Part shown: positions 23,411 to 33,060 of the stretch, one piece after another
Layout: every line of letters starts with the position of its first letter
Numbering within the stretch: the stretch's first letter is position 1
Source: Polytrichum commune
Lineage: Eukaryota > Streptophyta > Polytrichopsida > Polytrichales > Polytrichaceae
Direction: 5' to 3'
Length of the DNA: 64,000 bases
Assembly (NCBI GenBank): GCA_950295325.1
Contig: OX485804.1
Coordinates: forward strand, 28,890,001-28,954,000
Made by a program: the position numbers and the translations under genes
Notes under the pieces: generated by a model
Seen by the model: the letters and a program-made list of their open reading frames with translations, nothing else
Database searches by the model: none
Told to the model about the DNA's origin: nothing

Positions 23411-24717
23411 ATGGATGCTTGGATGGCAAGATTGGAGGAGGCCCGTCAAGCTTTTTTGGATGACGACGATGAAGACGAGGCGAACATGGCAATGGCGCTG
23501 GATCAATTGCAGTACAACATGGACGCGCCACCCCCCCCCGCCGAGCTGTGGCAGGTGGTTCGAGCCAAGGGAAGAGAGCAAACATCGAGAGGGCGAGGGT
23601 GCTCATGGACGAGCGCATGTACCTGGATTACTTCGCAGAATCTCCGGTCTGGGGTCCAGCTTATTTTCGTCGACGTTATCGGATGAGGAGGTCATTGTTT
23701 TTAACTATCATGGATAGGGTGTGTGCATGCGACAATTATTTTTTGCAAAAAAGGGATGCATGTGGCTTGGTTGGATTGTCTGCTCGACAGAAAGTCACTG
23801 CCGCATTGAGGATGCTTTCACTAGGTGTGTGCGCGGACGCCATGGATGATTACTGTAGGACTAGTGAGTCCACAGCTATGGAATGCATGAAAAGGTTTTG
23901 TGTTGTTGTGAGAGCCGAGTTTGGGGAGTATCACTTGAGGCAACCCACCCGCGCCGATTTTCTGAAACAATTGGGAATAAACTTTGCACGTGGGTTTCCG
24001 GGTATGTTTGCTTCTTTGGACTGCATGCACTACGAGTGGAAAAACTGTCCAGTTGCCTGGCAAGGTGATTACAGGGACAGGGAGGGGAAACGATCCATCA
24101 TACTCGAAGCGGTTGCAGATCAAGGTCTGCACATATGGCACGTTTTTTTTGGACTTCCAGGCTCCAACAACGATTTGAATGTTTTGGATCGGTCACCCCT
24201 CATCCATGACATGCTCGTGGGTGAAGCAACTGATATGACGTTTGAGGTCAATGGCCAGGAGTACAGCTGGTACTACCTACTTGCTGATGGCATATACCCT
24301 CCTTGGAGTTGTTTTGTGCAGAGCATTCACGAACCTGACGACGAGAAAAGGAAACATTTTGCTTCTAGACAAGAGGCATGCCGCAAGGATGTTGAACGTT
24401 GTTTTGGTGTCTTGCAGGCCTGGTTTTCGATCATCCGAAACCCATGCAGGCAATGGAGTTTGGATACGATAGCCGATATTATGTTTGCTTGTTGCATTCT
24501 TCACAATATGATTATGGACGATGAATGTGATGTGCCTGGGCTGGAGAATGTGGTTGGGAATGCAGCGGCAGACAATGTGCCATTGCGAAGAGGAATTACA
24601 TTAGATCAATTCACAACACAAACATCAGAGATAGAGAATGCAGACACACACTATGCCTTGAGAGGCGATCTCATTGAACATTTGTGGGCTCTGAAAGGTG
24701 CAGCCATGCACAATTGA
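23411..24717 (+). pseudogene. PIF/Harbinger transposase (DDE_Tnp_4 nuclease), one N-terminal frameshift
   Basis: The main frame, open from 23548 to 24717 (389 codons), encodes a plant-type Harbinger nuclease. Numbering from 23548, the catalytic triad is D158 in S-L-D-C-M-H, D247 in L-A-D-G-I-Y and E283 in K-D-V-E-R-C-F-G. Family hallmarks E-W-K-N-C-P-V-A-W, G-S-N-N-D-L-N-V-L-D and C-I-L-H-N-M-I are present, so the catalytic core looks intact. The likely true start is ATG 23411, whose frame gives M-D-A-W-M-A-R-L and an acidic D-D-D-D-E-D-E segment. It joins the main frame only if one C is added to the C run at 23531-23539. The shift is either an inactivating deletion or a homopolymer error in the assembly. 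The protein would cut and rejoin DNA at TTA/TAA sites together with the partner encoded on the other strand. Confidence 0.88.
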
Positions 24718-25212
24718 TATGTATTCTCAATAAAATTGCCCTTGTAGGGTTAATCCTACATCAACATTGCATTCTGATTGTTCAACATACTCATCAATGT
24801 CTATGCGTACTGGCTTTGCCCTAACACTATGTGCTGCACTCCAGTGCACACTCTCCTGGCCATGTGTGGAGGCACCCACATTGAAGCTCTGTGTGGGCTG
24901 ACATGGATCCACATGATCCATGTCCAACCAGCTCCGATGGAAGCTGCTGGCACCAACTGAATTCGGTCCAGCAGCTGTGGGATCTGTGGCATGTGTCTGC
25001 GCCTTCGCTCCCGAACTCTGGTTGGTTTCGGACGCCTCAATTCCCTCGCTGCCGAAACCTGCAGGCTCGAATTCTTCGGTGTGGAGGCCTCCATAGCCTG
25101 CAGCTGCAAGCCCGACTCCCTCTCCCACACGGGCGCCATACCTGCCTCCCTCTGTCGACCTCTGTGTGTAGTCGCAGTCGCCTTCGTCGGATTCGCCGAC
25201 CTCTGGTGCAGA

Positions 25213-26534
25213 CAGGGTTGTCTATCGCGACGTCATGACGGTGTCGTGCCGTCATGTCGTGTCGTGTCGTGACGGACCCCTCCGTCACGACACAATAGGG
25301 TCCACGTAGGGTCAACATAGGGGGAACGGACTAGGGTGGGTAAAATACTTACCTTCTTGCCAAGGTGGCGTCCTATGTGGCAGAAAACGCCGACGTGGTC
25401 GTGGATATGCCTAGCGCCCGGTAAATCATTTTGCCATTTTGTTTATCATTTTGTTAAAATCAAAGTAGTAAAAAACGACTAAGGAGGGTGTGGGGCGGAC
25501 GGGGGACGAGGGTGGGGCGGACGGGGGTGGGGGGGGGGAACGGAGCGGACGGGGTTGGGAACGGGGGCGGACGGAGGGGGGGGATTTTTTTTTAAAAAAA
25601 AAAATGGGGCGGACGGGGAAGGGGGGGGGGGGGGGAAATTGGGGCGGACGGGGGGAACGGGGCGTACGGGGTTGGGAACGGAGCGGACGGGGTCGGGAAC
25701 GGGGGCGAACGGGGGCGGACGGGGGGGAACGGGGCGTACGGGGGGGAACGGGGCGTACGGGGTCGGGAACGGGGGCGGACGGAGGGGGGGGAAATTTTTT
25801 TTTAAAAAAAAATGGGGCGGACGGAGGGGGGGGAAATTTTTTTTAAAAAAAAATGGGGCGGACGGGGAAGGGGGGGGGGGGAAAAAAAAAAAAAAAAAAA
25901 ACCTGGGGCAGACGGGGGAGCGGACGGGGGGGGGGGGAACGGGGCGTACGGGGTTGGGAACGGAGCGGACGGGGTCGGGAACGGGGGCGGGAACGGGGGC
26001 GGACGGGGGGGAACGGGAGCGGACGGAGGGGCGGACGGGGGGGCGGACGGGGGGGAACGGGGCGTACGGGGTTGGGAACGGGGGCGGACGGGGGGGAACG
26101 GGAGCGGACGGAGGGGGGGGGAATTTTAAAAAAAAAAAATGGGGCGGACGGGGAAGGGAAAAAAAAAATTAAAAAAATTAAAAAAAAAACTGGGGCGGAC
26201 GGGGGAGCGGACGGAGGGACGGACGGGGGGGAACGGGGCGTACGGGGTTGGGAACGGAGCGGACGGGGTCGGGAACAGGGGCGGACAGGGGGGCGGACGG
26301 GCTCTAGTAAAATTTTCCCCACTTTACCTTTACTTTGCTGACATGTCATCACACGTGGACATTGTAAATCGTACGTGTCTGAATTGGGTTAATGTAATTA
26401 CACAAAAAAATCGGTAAAATTCAAGTCCGTCAGGATAAAGACAGCATCCGGCATAATGTCGTGACAGATACGTGTCGTGACGGCACGACATTATGCCGGG
26501 ATTACCCTCCGTCACGACACAATAGACAACCCTG
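25213..26534. mobile_element. Non-autonomous hAT-type element, TSD GGTGCAGA
   Basis: Starts CAGGGTTGTCTAT and ends ATAGACAACCCTG (13 bp perfect, similarity extends further). Direct 8-bp repeats GGTGCAGA at 25205-25212 and 26535-26542. CAGGG ends and an 8-bp TSD are diagnostic of hAT. Subterminal CGTCACGACAC / GTGTCGTGACG words occur several times in both orientations at each end. The interior is a G-rich low-complexity block without a transposase. Confidence 0.93.
25490..26295 (+). repeat. G-rich minisatellite core of the hAT element
   Basis: Roughly 800 bp built from variants of GGGGCGGACGGGGG, GAACGGGGCGTACGGGG and TTGGGAACGGAGCGG. It is punctuated by AAATTTTTTTTTAAAAAAAA blocks that recur with ATGGGGCGGACGG after them. 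Dozens of runs of four or more G on one strand give very high G-quadruplex potential. Gly/Arg-rich frames (up to 205 codons) and Pro/Arg-rich minus frames follow from composition and are not genes. Confidence 0.9.
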
Positions 26535-27941
26535 GGTGCAGACTCCTCGCGGTGCCTCTTTGCGGCACCCAGCGAATCCCTCCCTCGCGCAAACCTGTCG
26601 CCGCCTCTACCAAGTTGGTCGCAGCTGCGCTGCGACCTCTCCCCAGTGGCGAATTCGCCCTCCCCCGCAAACCTGTCGCCGCCGCTGCCAAATTGGTCGC
26701 AGCGCAGCTGCGACCTCTCCCCACTGTCCAATTCGCCCTCCCCCGCAAGCTGCCGCGCATGTTTCGTCGCCGAAGAGCGACCGCATTCGCTGGCGGCCAT
26801 AGCCGCATCCTGGCGCTCCCGATCCTCCTCCTCCGCAAGCTTCCTCCGGTGCTTTTTCAGCTCATCGCCCCTGCGTAGTCGCAGGTACTCCCTCGCCTCG
26901 GAGGTTGTAATCTTGTCATCCGGCATCGTCATAAGTAGCAACATGTTTTGATCCTCCAGGAGTGCGGCTTTCTTCATTTGGGCGGCAGCCATGCTTCGTG
27001 TGGCTTCGGCCTGTGCATAGATGGCCCCTTCCCTGGCGCTGTTGCTCCTGCATTCCTCCCGCGCTGCCTTCGAGCCACCAGGTCGACTGATTGCCAGACG
27101 CTGCGACCCTGCACAGTCGGCTTCGGAGACGTTTCGGGGCCCGGGACTTCTTGCGGCGTCGAACTGGGTCCGAGGACTGTCTGCTGGCTCGGTGGGCGAC
27201 CTGTCGGAGGCGGCGCCTGGCCGCATGCTGGAGGCAGGCTTCGGCGAGGACCACCCATCAGCCCATTTGGGATGGTCCTTGAGCAGGAGCCAGCAATGCT
27301 CGAAGGCAAACTCTTGCTTCTTCGCTTATTTCTGCCTGTAGAGATCGCGGGCATGCCGCAGCGTGTCGGCAACCGAGGTGCCGGACTTGTTGAGACGCAG
27401 AATCTGGGAGTAGATGCCGCAGAAGCTTGAGACGTCGTGCTTGATCAACCCCCACTTTGTTTCCAGGCTCCGTTGTGGCCGCGGAGCATCGGGTCTGTGC
27501 TCGTCGTAGTGATCTGAAATGCGCTCCCAAAAAACTCCAGCTCTTTGCTGGTTTCCAACTATGCGATCCTGCGACACAATAAGCACTGATTGGCAAAGCT
27601 GCTCCTCCTCTGCCCTATTGAAATTCTTCCCCTTCACGCCAGGCTTCGCAGGCCCTCCTTCATTCGGCACTCTTGCTCCAGCTTGTTTCCCCCCCCCCCT
27701 GCCATGACAGAAACGCCCAGGTAGCGACAATAAAAACACACGGCCCGTACAGACGAACGCGGCAACCAAGGTGTGTGCCGTGCGAAACAGGGCCCTTCAA
27801 GTTGCCGAGAGCGGCCACCCAAATGCCGGGGCCGGGGTCTTCGTTGCAGGTGCCGGTGGGCCAGTGGGGCGCTTGCCGGCTGCTAGGCCCGGGAAGGTAC
27901 CGTTTGGGCCACCATTGGCGCCAACGGTGGCCATGCCCTAA

Positions 27942-28425
27942 CCATGCCGTCTCGTGCTCATTGCATGTTTCATATCCTAGGAGACGTGGGCTACTCAGAA
28001 GTGACCATTTAAGACACGTCCACCTTAGGATGACCTATATGACCTATATGACCTATATGACCACTTAATCAGGACAAGCATGCTCACTTTGAGATTGAAT
28101 AAGACATTCCTAACAACTCCAAAAACTATGAGATTTGGATATGCGAACCATGCCATCTCGTGCTCATTGGATGTTTCATATCCTAGGAGACGTGGGCTAC
28201 TGAGAAAGTCACCATTTAAGACACATCCACCTTAGGACGACCTATATGACCTATATGACCACTTAATCAGGACAAGCATGCTCACTTTGAGATTGAATAA
28301 GACATTCCTAACAACTCCAAAAACTATGAAATTTGGATATGCTAACCATGCCGTCTTGTGCTCATTGCATGTTTCATATCCTTGGAGACGTGGGCTACTC
28401 GGAAAGTCACCATTTAAGACACATC
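27942..28425. repeat. 198-bp satellite array, right block
   Basis: Continues the array after the Harbinger. Anchor words at 27942, 28148 and 28346 give spacings of 206 and 198 bp; the first unit has an extra GACCTATAT subunit. The array fades near ACACATCTAAGTTAGG. With the left block there are eight recognisable units. Confidence 0.92.
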
Positions 28426-28876
28426 TAAGTTAGGAATTAAATCTTAGCCGGTGTGATGGCAGTCATGGCTCTGACCCCTCATGTGCCCGCTTTGAAAAAC
28501 GGGAGGAGTACTAGCTAGGCTTTACGAGCCATGCATGATGACACACGATTTAATTGTGGCAATTTCAACGACCAAACCCGTCATAAGATTTGGGACACCC
28601 ATGATCCTTCATTACTAGCGTAGCTTGAGATTCTTATAGTTATGAAGCTATAAGTTATGTGGCCCTTATTGCGGGACACTTCCAAGTCCACACACAATCT
28701 TGACCGTTGGGATCGGATCGGGAATCGTTGATCCCATCCGGTTAGCGATTGTATAATATTACACAAATTGTCATTTCAAGTTCCCATGATTGGAGTTGCG
28801 TTTTAGACACGGTCAAAGGGAATATTCTCTTTTTCATTATGTGGTCACATAGGCCCTCGTAATTGTGATCTAGGGA
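28426..28876. other. Intergenic, nothing recognised
   Basis: Unique-looking sequence between the satellite and the next MITE. No frame above 61 codons and no motif seen. Confidence 0.5.
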
Positions 28877-29253
28877 CACGAAATATGATATTAAGTGTCA
28901 CCGATTCTAATCGACTTGCTCAATACTAATTGTAAACGACGGTGTAGTGTCACCAACATTGAATGTTAATTAACCCCACATTATTTGTCATCCCTTGTAA
29001 TTTTTTTGGGGGGATTATGGATTTACAGTGTTGCAATTACTGTCACTTACCAACTGATGTTTCATCCAAATTTCAATCCTCCATGACAATATTTCATCAC
29101 AAGTTGATGACAAGAGAAGGTAGGGTTTTGGCCAACGGATGAACGCATCCATCATCCATGACAATATTTGTTCACTTATTCATAAGAAGTGTCATATGGA
29201 AAGTTACCATAGTGACATTAAATACCATATAACATTGAATATCATATTTTGTG
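28877..29253. mobile_element. CACTAAATAT-family MITE, copy 3 (worn left end)
   Basis: The left end has decayed to CACGAAATATGATATTAAGTG; the right end is the inverse of CACAAAATATGATATTCAATG with TA after it. The interior shares TGACAATATTT, TTCATAAGAAGTGTCAT and GTTACCATAGTGACA with the copy at 56194, so they are true relatives. Confidence 0.72.
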
Positions 29254-29391
29254 TAGTGGACATGTAATTAACACATTTTGAGCACATAGTCCAATCTTAT
29301 TGTAGCAGAGATATTTTTGGTGTTGGTTCTTAATCACAAGCCTTGTCATATACCATTGGAATATGACACATTTGGGCCTTATATCACTACA

Positions 29392-29595
29392 TTGTTTGTC
29401 TAATTAGTGTGGGTTGCCATTCGGAATTAAGCTTTGTCATAAGTTTTTATAGACATCATCGTTTTTTTATTAACTCGGTTTGTTTAGGTGCATACTAATT
29501 ACTTGTGTTATTTGGGTAAAATTTTATACTCCGGGTAAAAAGTTATAGCAACACGTAACTCCAAATGATAACTCACACTAATTAGACAAAACAAT
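29392..29595. mobile_element. ATTAGTGTGGGTTACCATT-family MITE, copy 2
   Basis: Left ATTGTTTGTCTAATTAGTGT, right inverse of ATTGTTTTGTCTAATTAGTG, then GGGTTGCCATT-like subterminal words. Diverged relative of 13996-14186. Confidence 0.7.
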
Positions 29596-29669
29596 GTACC
29601 AACGGATGAGACTAAGGCAAGTAGGAATATAAGTGATTTTGTAGTGACCATGGATGCCTGCAACTATTA

Positions 29670-30155
29670 GGTTTTTTACACCATGGACCATGAAGTCGTC
29701 CCAAGGCCTTGTAAAATCCGTGATTGGCTATTGAACTTGTCTTGGGACCACTTCAATTTACACCAAGAAAAAAAAAACTTAGAGTGACCATGCAGTTCGA
29801 GGTCCTCAAGAGGCATATTTTAAGGCCTACATATCATCCTCTCACATGGTCCAACGGGTTTGCGGCGGGAGAGGCAAAAGAGACGCTCTAGTAGAAAAAA
29901 ACAAGGGCCCATGGTAGAGAAATGATGTTTTATACAATTTTTTATTAATCAGAATTCTTTTGGAAAGAGAAGATGAAGACAAGAAAAGACAAGAGAATGG
30001 TCAAACGTGATTTTTTTCCCCTTTCAAAATTGCCCTTTTTGAACATATTTAAATAAAAATAAAATCGGACCATGAAAGTTGGACCATCAAGTTGGACCAT
30101 GGAAAAAGGCCATCTTCCGTGGTCCGACTTCACGGCCCATGGTGTAAACCGGCCC
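29670..30155. mobile_element. GGTTTACACCATGG-family MITE, copy 3
   Basis: Ends GGTTTTTTACACCATGG and inverse of GGGCCGGTTTACACCATGG. Flanks are TTA (left) and TGA (right), so the 3-bp TSD has mutated at one side. The interior aligns with 7765-8405. Confidence 0.78.
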
Positions 30156-30205
30156 TGAGTCCGTGCAGTGAATCATGTTACAAAAACCATAATAAAGTGC
30201 CTACC

Positions 30206-30222
30206 CCCCCCCCCCCCCCCCC
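30206..30222. repeat. C homopolymer
   Basis: About 17 consecutive C residues; a likely length-variable or error-prone site. Confidence 0.9.
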
Positions 30223-30475
30223 AAGCATGACATATGCAACTCCTCAAGAGGTTTAAAATTGTGAAAACAACGAAGTCAATGTTGGGACATGTTTATGTGT
30301 GCCACTTTAGTCCAGAATTTTGGGGTTTTGTGAAACAAAAGGTTAAGTTCCATATTGCTCTGGCAAATCCTGCCACCATAGACCAGGCAATACAGAGAGA
30401 TGACCTCTCGGACGGTCCATGCACGAAACTCGTATGAAACTTGTCATGTACATGCCATATACACATGGGACCTTG

Positions 30476-30964
30476 GGGCCACTTCACACACGAGCCAAGA
30501 GCCGTGACCATGAAATTGTGAGGGCCCAAACGAAAGTGTCCAAAGGCCGTCCCGACCCACCTCCAACATCATGTAGTGTGATCTCGGATCCTCAAGTGTA
30601 GTGTGAAGCCATATGTGACTGGGCCCTGAGTCAACTAAATGCTATTTCAATGAATTTTTATTCATGCAGGTCTTCACACATGATACAATAGAATGAATTG
30701 GGTGCCATGGTCTCTTGGTTTTGTACGTGGTAGGCCAACCTCCAAGAGGTGGTTTTTGAAAACATTCCAAGTGAGCATGAAACACGATCCATTCGATGCC
30801 ATGTAGGAATCCATGTAGACTTTACATCCATCTTGCATTCACATACTCTATTGGTCCCTCAAGCGTAGTGTGAAGCGAACTTGGACCGGCTCCGCCTTTT
30901 TCACCAATGAGAGTGCTTGAAGTGTAATGGTCACGGGCTCTCAGTCTCATGTGTGAAGTGGCCC
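30476..30964. mobile_element. GGGCCACTTCACAC-family MITE, full-length inverted copy
   Basis: The 489-bp element is in reverse orientation relative to 14672-15170 and matches it throughout. Right flank TTA, left flank TTG (probable TSD TTA with one change). The 85 bp beyond its right end are the reverse complement of the host sequence left of the 14672 copy. Confidence 0.85.
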
Positions 30965-31048
30965 TTATTAGGTCTAGAGATTATGAATTGTGAGGAACAA
31001 TGTGGATGTTGTGCTCGCGGCTCTTGCACAATATGTTGTAATAATAGT
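30965..31048. repeat. Inverted duplicate of 14585-14671 host flank
   Basis: Shares GTCTAGAGATTATGAATTGT, GAGGAACAATGTGGATG and AATAATAGTCGACCCAAG in reverse complement with the forward locus. Because it lies outside the MITE, a segment larger than the MITE was copied. Confidence 0.85.
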
Positions 31049-31343
31049 CGACCCAAGCATAAACCAACGGTTGTGAGCGTTCGGAATGCCATGGTATCCT
31101 GGGTTTGTGTTAGGCCTACCTCCAAGAGGTGGTTTTTGAAAACAGTCCAAGTGACCATGAAACGTGATCCATTCGATGCCATGTAGGAATCCATGTAGAA
31201 TTTACACCCATCTTGCATACTCATACTCCATTGGTCCCTCAAGCATAGTGTCAAGCGAACTTGGACGGGCTCCGCCTTTCCACCAATGAGAGTGCTTGAA
31301 GTGTAATAGTCACGGGCTCTCAGTCTCATGTGCGAAGTGGCCC
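31049..31343. mobile_element. GGGCCACTTCACAC-family MITE, truncated inverted copy
   Basis: Begins inside the element at a point equivalent to about 14960 of the forward copy (ACCAACGGTTGTGAGCG) and ends TGTGCGAAGTGGCCC. Adjacent to the inverted flank duplicate. Confidence 0.8.
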
Positions 31344-31883
31344 TCAGATCGACAACCCATGCATCCTAAATCTACGCACACAACATTCCCATACGTGGTA
31401 ACAGATGACATACATATACACAACTGCAACACAACTTCAGTCCAGAATGTGATCTTCCATGAATCGTTGTAGCTGTGGATAAATTCCTCAAAATGCAGTG
31501 AACATACATGCCATGACAATTTTTGGCGGTCTTCTTTCGTGTATCACAAAATTTCGTGTGTGGGTGGTGAAATGCAATGGACGCATTGTCATGGGAGGGC
31601 TTCCATGGGCGTTCCTGCCCTCCCAAACTTTGGGGGTGGCGATATGATTTGCATGCCTTCTTCAACGTTGTCTGAATCAGCAATCGTGTCTGCATGCCAG
31701 ATCTTCGCAAGGGATTTCACGGAAAGCGGGCACATATTTACTTTGTGAGGGCCGCCATGTCCTCTGATGAGTGAGAATTTGTTGGGGCGGCTGAGGATGT
31801 CTGAGGAGTACCCGCCCCCCAAGGATATATACGCGTTGGACTGCCAAGCGAATTTGGACACAGAAGACGCTGCATACTATCAG

Positions 31884-32106
31884 TGATCGGGGAGGTTTTT
31901 GGGCATAATAATCGGTTGAGATCCTAGTGTTTGCAAGTCCAACCGGTTACATGTTGACATCCTTCGGTTTTTCTATATTATTTTGAGGTATATTCCATAA
32001 ATTCCTCTACAGTGATCGGTAATTCTCCTGAAGTCTTGAACTTCGACCGGTTATTTCTCCAACTCCACAGGTTCATCTGTAACTAACTGCCGGTTCTCCC
32101 CGATCA
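31884..32106. repeat. TGATCGGGGA-ended repeat, copy 2 (inverted)
   Basis: 223 bp, reverse complement of 15277-15501 over the whole unit, starting TGATCGGGGAGG and ending TTCTCCCCGATCA. Confidence 0.78.
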
Positions 32107-32289
32107 TAGCTGCATACTCTCTCCTTCATTTCCCACACTGCATGCTCCAAAGTGCTAATTCTTTGCCGTATTCTGTTCAAGTGCGATCTGAACTCATCAC
32201 CCCGCCAGAAACAAAAACGCCGCGTACTGTGTATAGTTGCCTCGTAGATATGTACCCTGATCAAACAACATCCTTACTGATTGACATTA

Positions 32290-33060
32290 TGTCTGAACAA
32301 ACATGGGATTCTTAATTATCTGCGTAAACTCATATAAGAGGTTGATCTCTATGCGTGTCAAAGTTATATGAGGTTGAATTCCTTTCCGTAGCCCTGGCCT
32401 CGACGACTGCTTGGTTGGTCATCGTTGCTCAACTCTTGCCCAGCTCCACGACCACGACCACGTCCTCGTTTAGGTGTGTGGAGCACAAATTCATGCTCCT
32501 CCCCAACCGCCGTAGCCTGCAATCACCAATGCACATGGTTTTACTCTGTCATCTAAACATGCACCGTCGCAAGCCCTATATGCACTCCTGAATGCCCCCG
32601 ATCGAGAAGAAACTACCAATGCAGCAACAAACCGTGTCTAGGAATTTGCTGCCTCGAGGACCCTCCCCATCTTGCAAACTCTTCTCCTACAGAGCTCGAT
32701 CCTCACTCATCCATTGTGAGTATTGCTGCCCCTCCTCACTGCCCTAGGAGTCTGCACACTCCTTCCAATCTTGTGGATCCATGCTGGGGTGGGGACGGCA
32801 ATCATCGCAACCCGTAAACAACCATAACTTCCTGCATCTACTTTGTGCGGTGTTCATGTGCGTAGTCCTTGACAACATTATCAGCTAGAGCATACGGCTC
32901 GTACCAAAACATCTTATTTGTTATAGTGTCCACAATGCAATCTACAAACTTCTCGTCCTGCTTACGGAACTCTAGGAAACTGTACTTCAGGTACCTATGG
33001 CACAACGATTTCATAGCCGTATGCTATTTGCTACTCAATTCGCAAACGTCCACTGTCTAT
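32290..33060 (-). pseudogene. Decayed minus-strand reading frames, unidentified
   Basis: Reverse translation of 32850-33005 gives R-Y-L-K-Y-S-F-L-E-F, then K-Q-D-E-K-F-V-D-C-I, then N-K-M-F-W-Y-E-P-Y-A, with protein-like composition and no stops over about 50 codons. Further downstream (minus sense), frames with H-T-P-K-R-G-R-G-R-G-R are broken by stops. I recognise no family; a transposon-encoded protein is the simplest reading. There is no intact start-to-stop gene here. Confidence 0.3.

Larger units (their letters stand above)
24727..27705 (-). pseudogene. Harbinger ORF1 (Myb/SANT-like DNA-binding partner), broken three ways
   Basis: Reading down from ATG 27705 the protein has a Gly-rich start, then K-N-F-N-R-A-E-E-E-Q-L and F-W-E-R-I, typical of the Myb/SANT-like domain of PIF ORF1. 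Further on come F-A-F-E-H-C-W-L-L-L-K and D-H-P-K-W, the hallmark of its NAM-associated C-terminal region, then a Lys/Arg/Glu-rich helical segment and low-complexity G-E-R-S-Q repeats. Three lesions are visible: a frameshift at the G/C homopolymer at 27689-27699; a single in-frame TAA at 27326-27328, just before the F-E-H-C-W motif; and the 1,322-bp hAT-like element inserted between E-E-S-A-P and E-V-G-E-S. Removing that element and one target copy restores the same frame, which ends at TGA 24727-24729. It is annotated as two exons plus an insertion, not as introns, because the flanks are an exact 8-bp TSD. Confidence 0.82.
23092..27938. mobile_element. PIF/Harbinger DNA transposon, TSD TAA, inside the satellite
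   Basis: Left end GGGCATCCCCACCCCTAG and inverted right end GGGCATGGCCACCGTTGG both lead into GGCGCCAA; the imperfect TIR is about 30 bp. TAA flanks both ends (23089-23091, 27939-27941), and neighbouring satellite units read GATATGCTAACCATGCC, which is precisely the empty site. The element carries a transposase on + (23411-24717) and a Myb/SANT-like partner protein on - (24727-27705). The two are convergent with 9 bp between their stops, and the hAT-like insertion at 25213-26534 breaks the second gene. Without that insertion it would be about 3.5 kb. Confidence 0.93.

Noticed and set aside
23280-23618. 112-codon minus-strand frame with a poly-Lys stretch
   Set aside because: Created by the T homopolymer and antisense to the Harbinger transposase N-terminus.
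25490-26352. Gly/Arg-rich (+) and Pro/Arg-rich (-) frames up to 205 codons
   Set aside because: Composition artefacts of the G-rich core of the hAT element.
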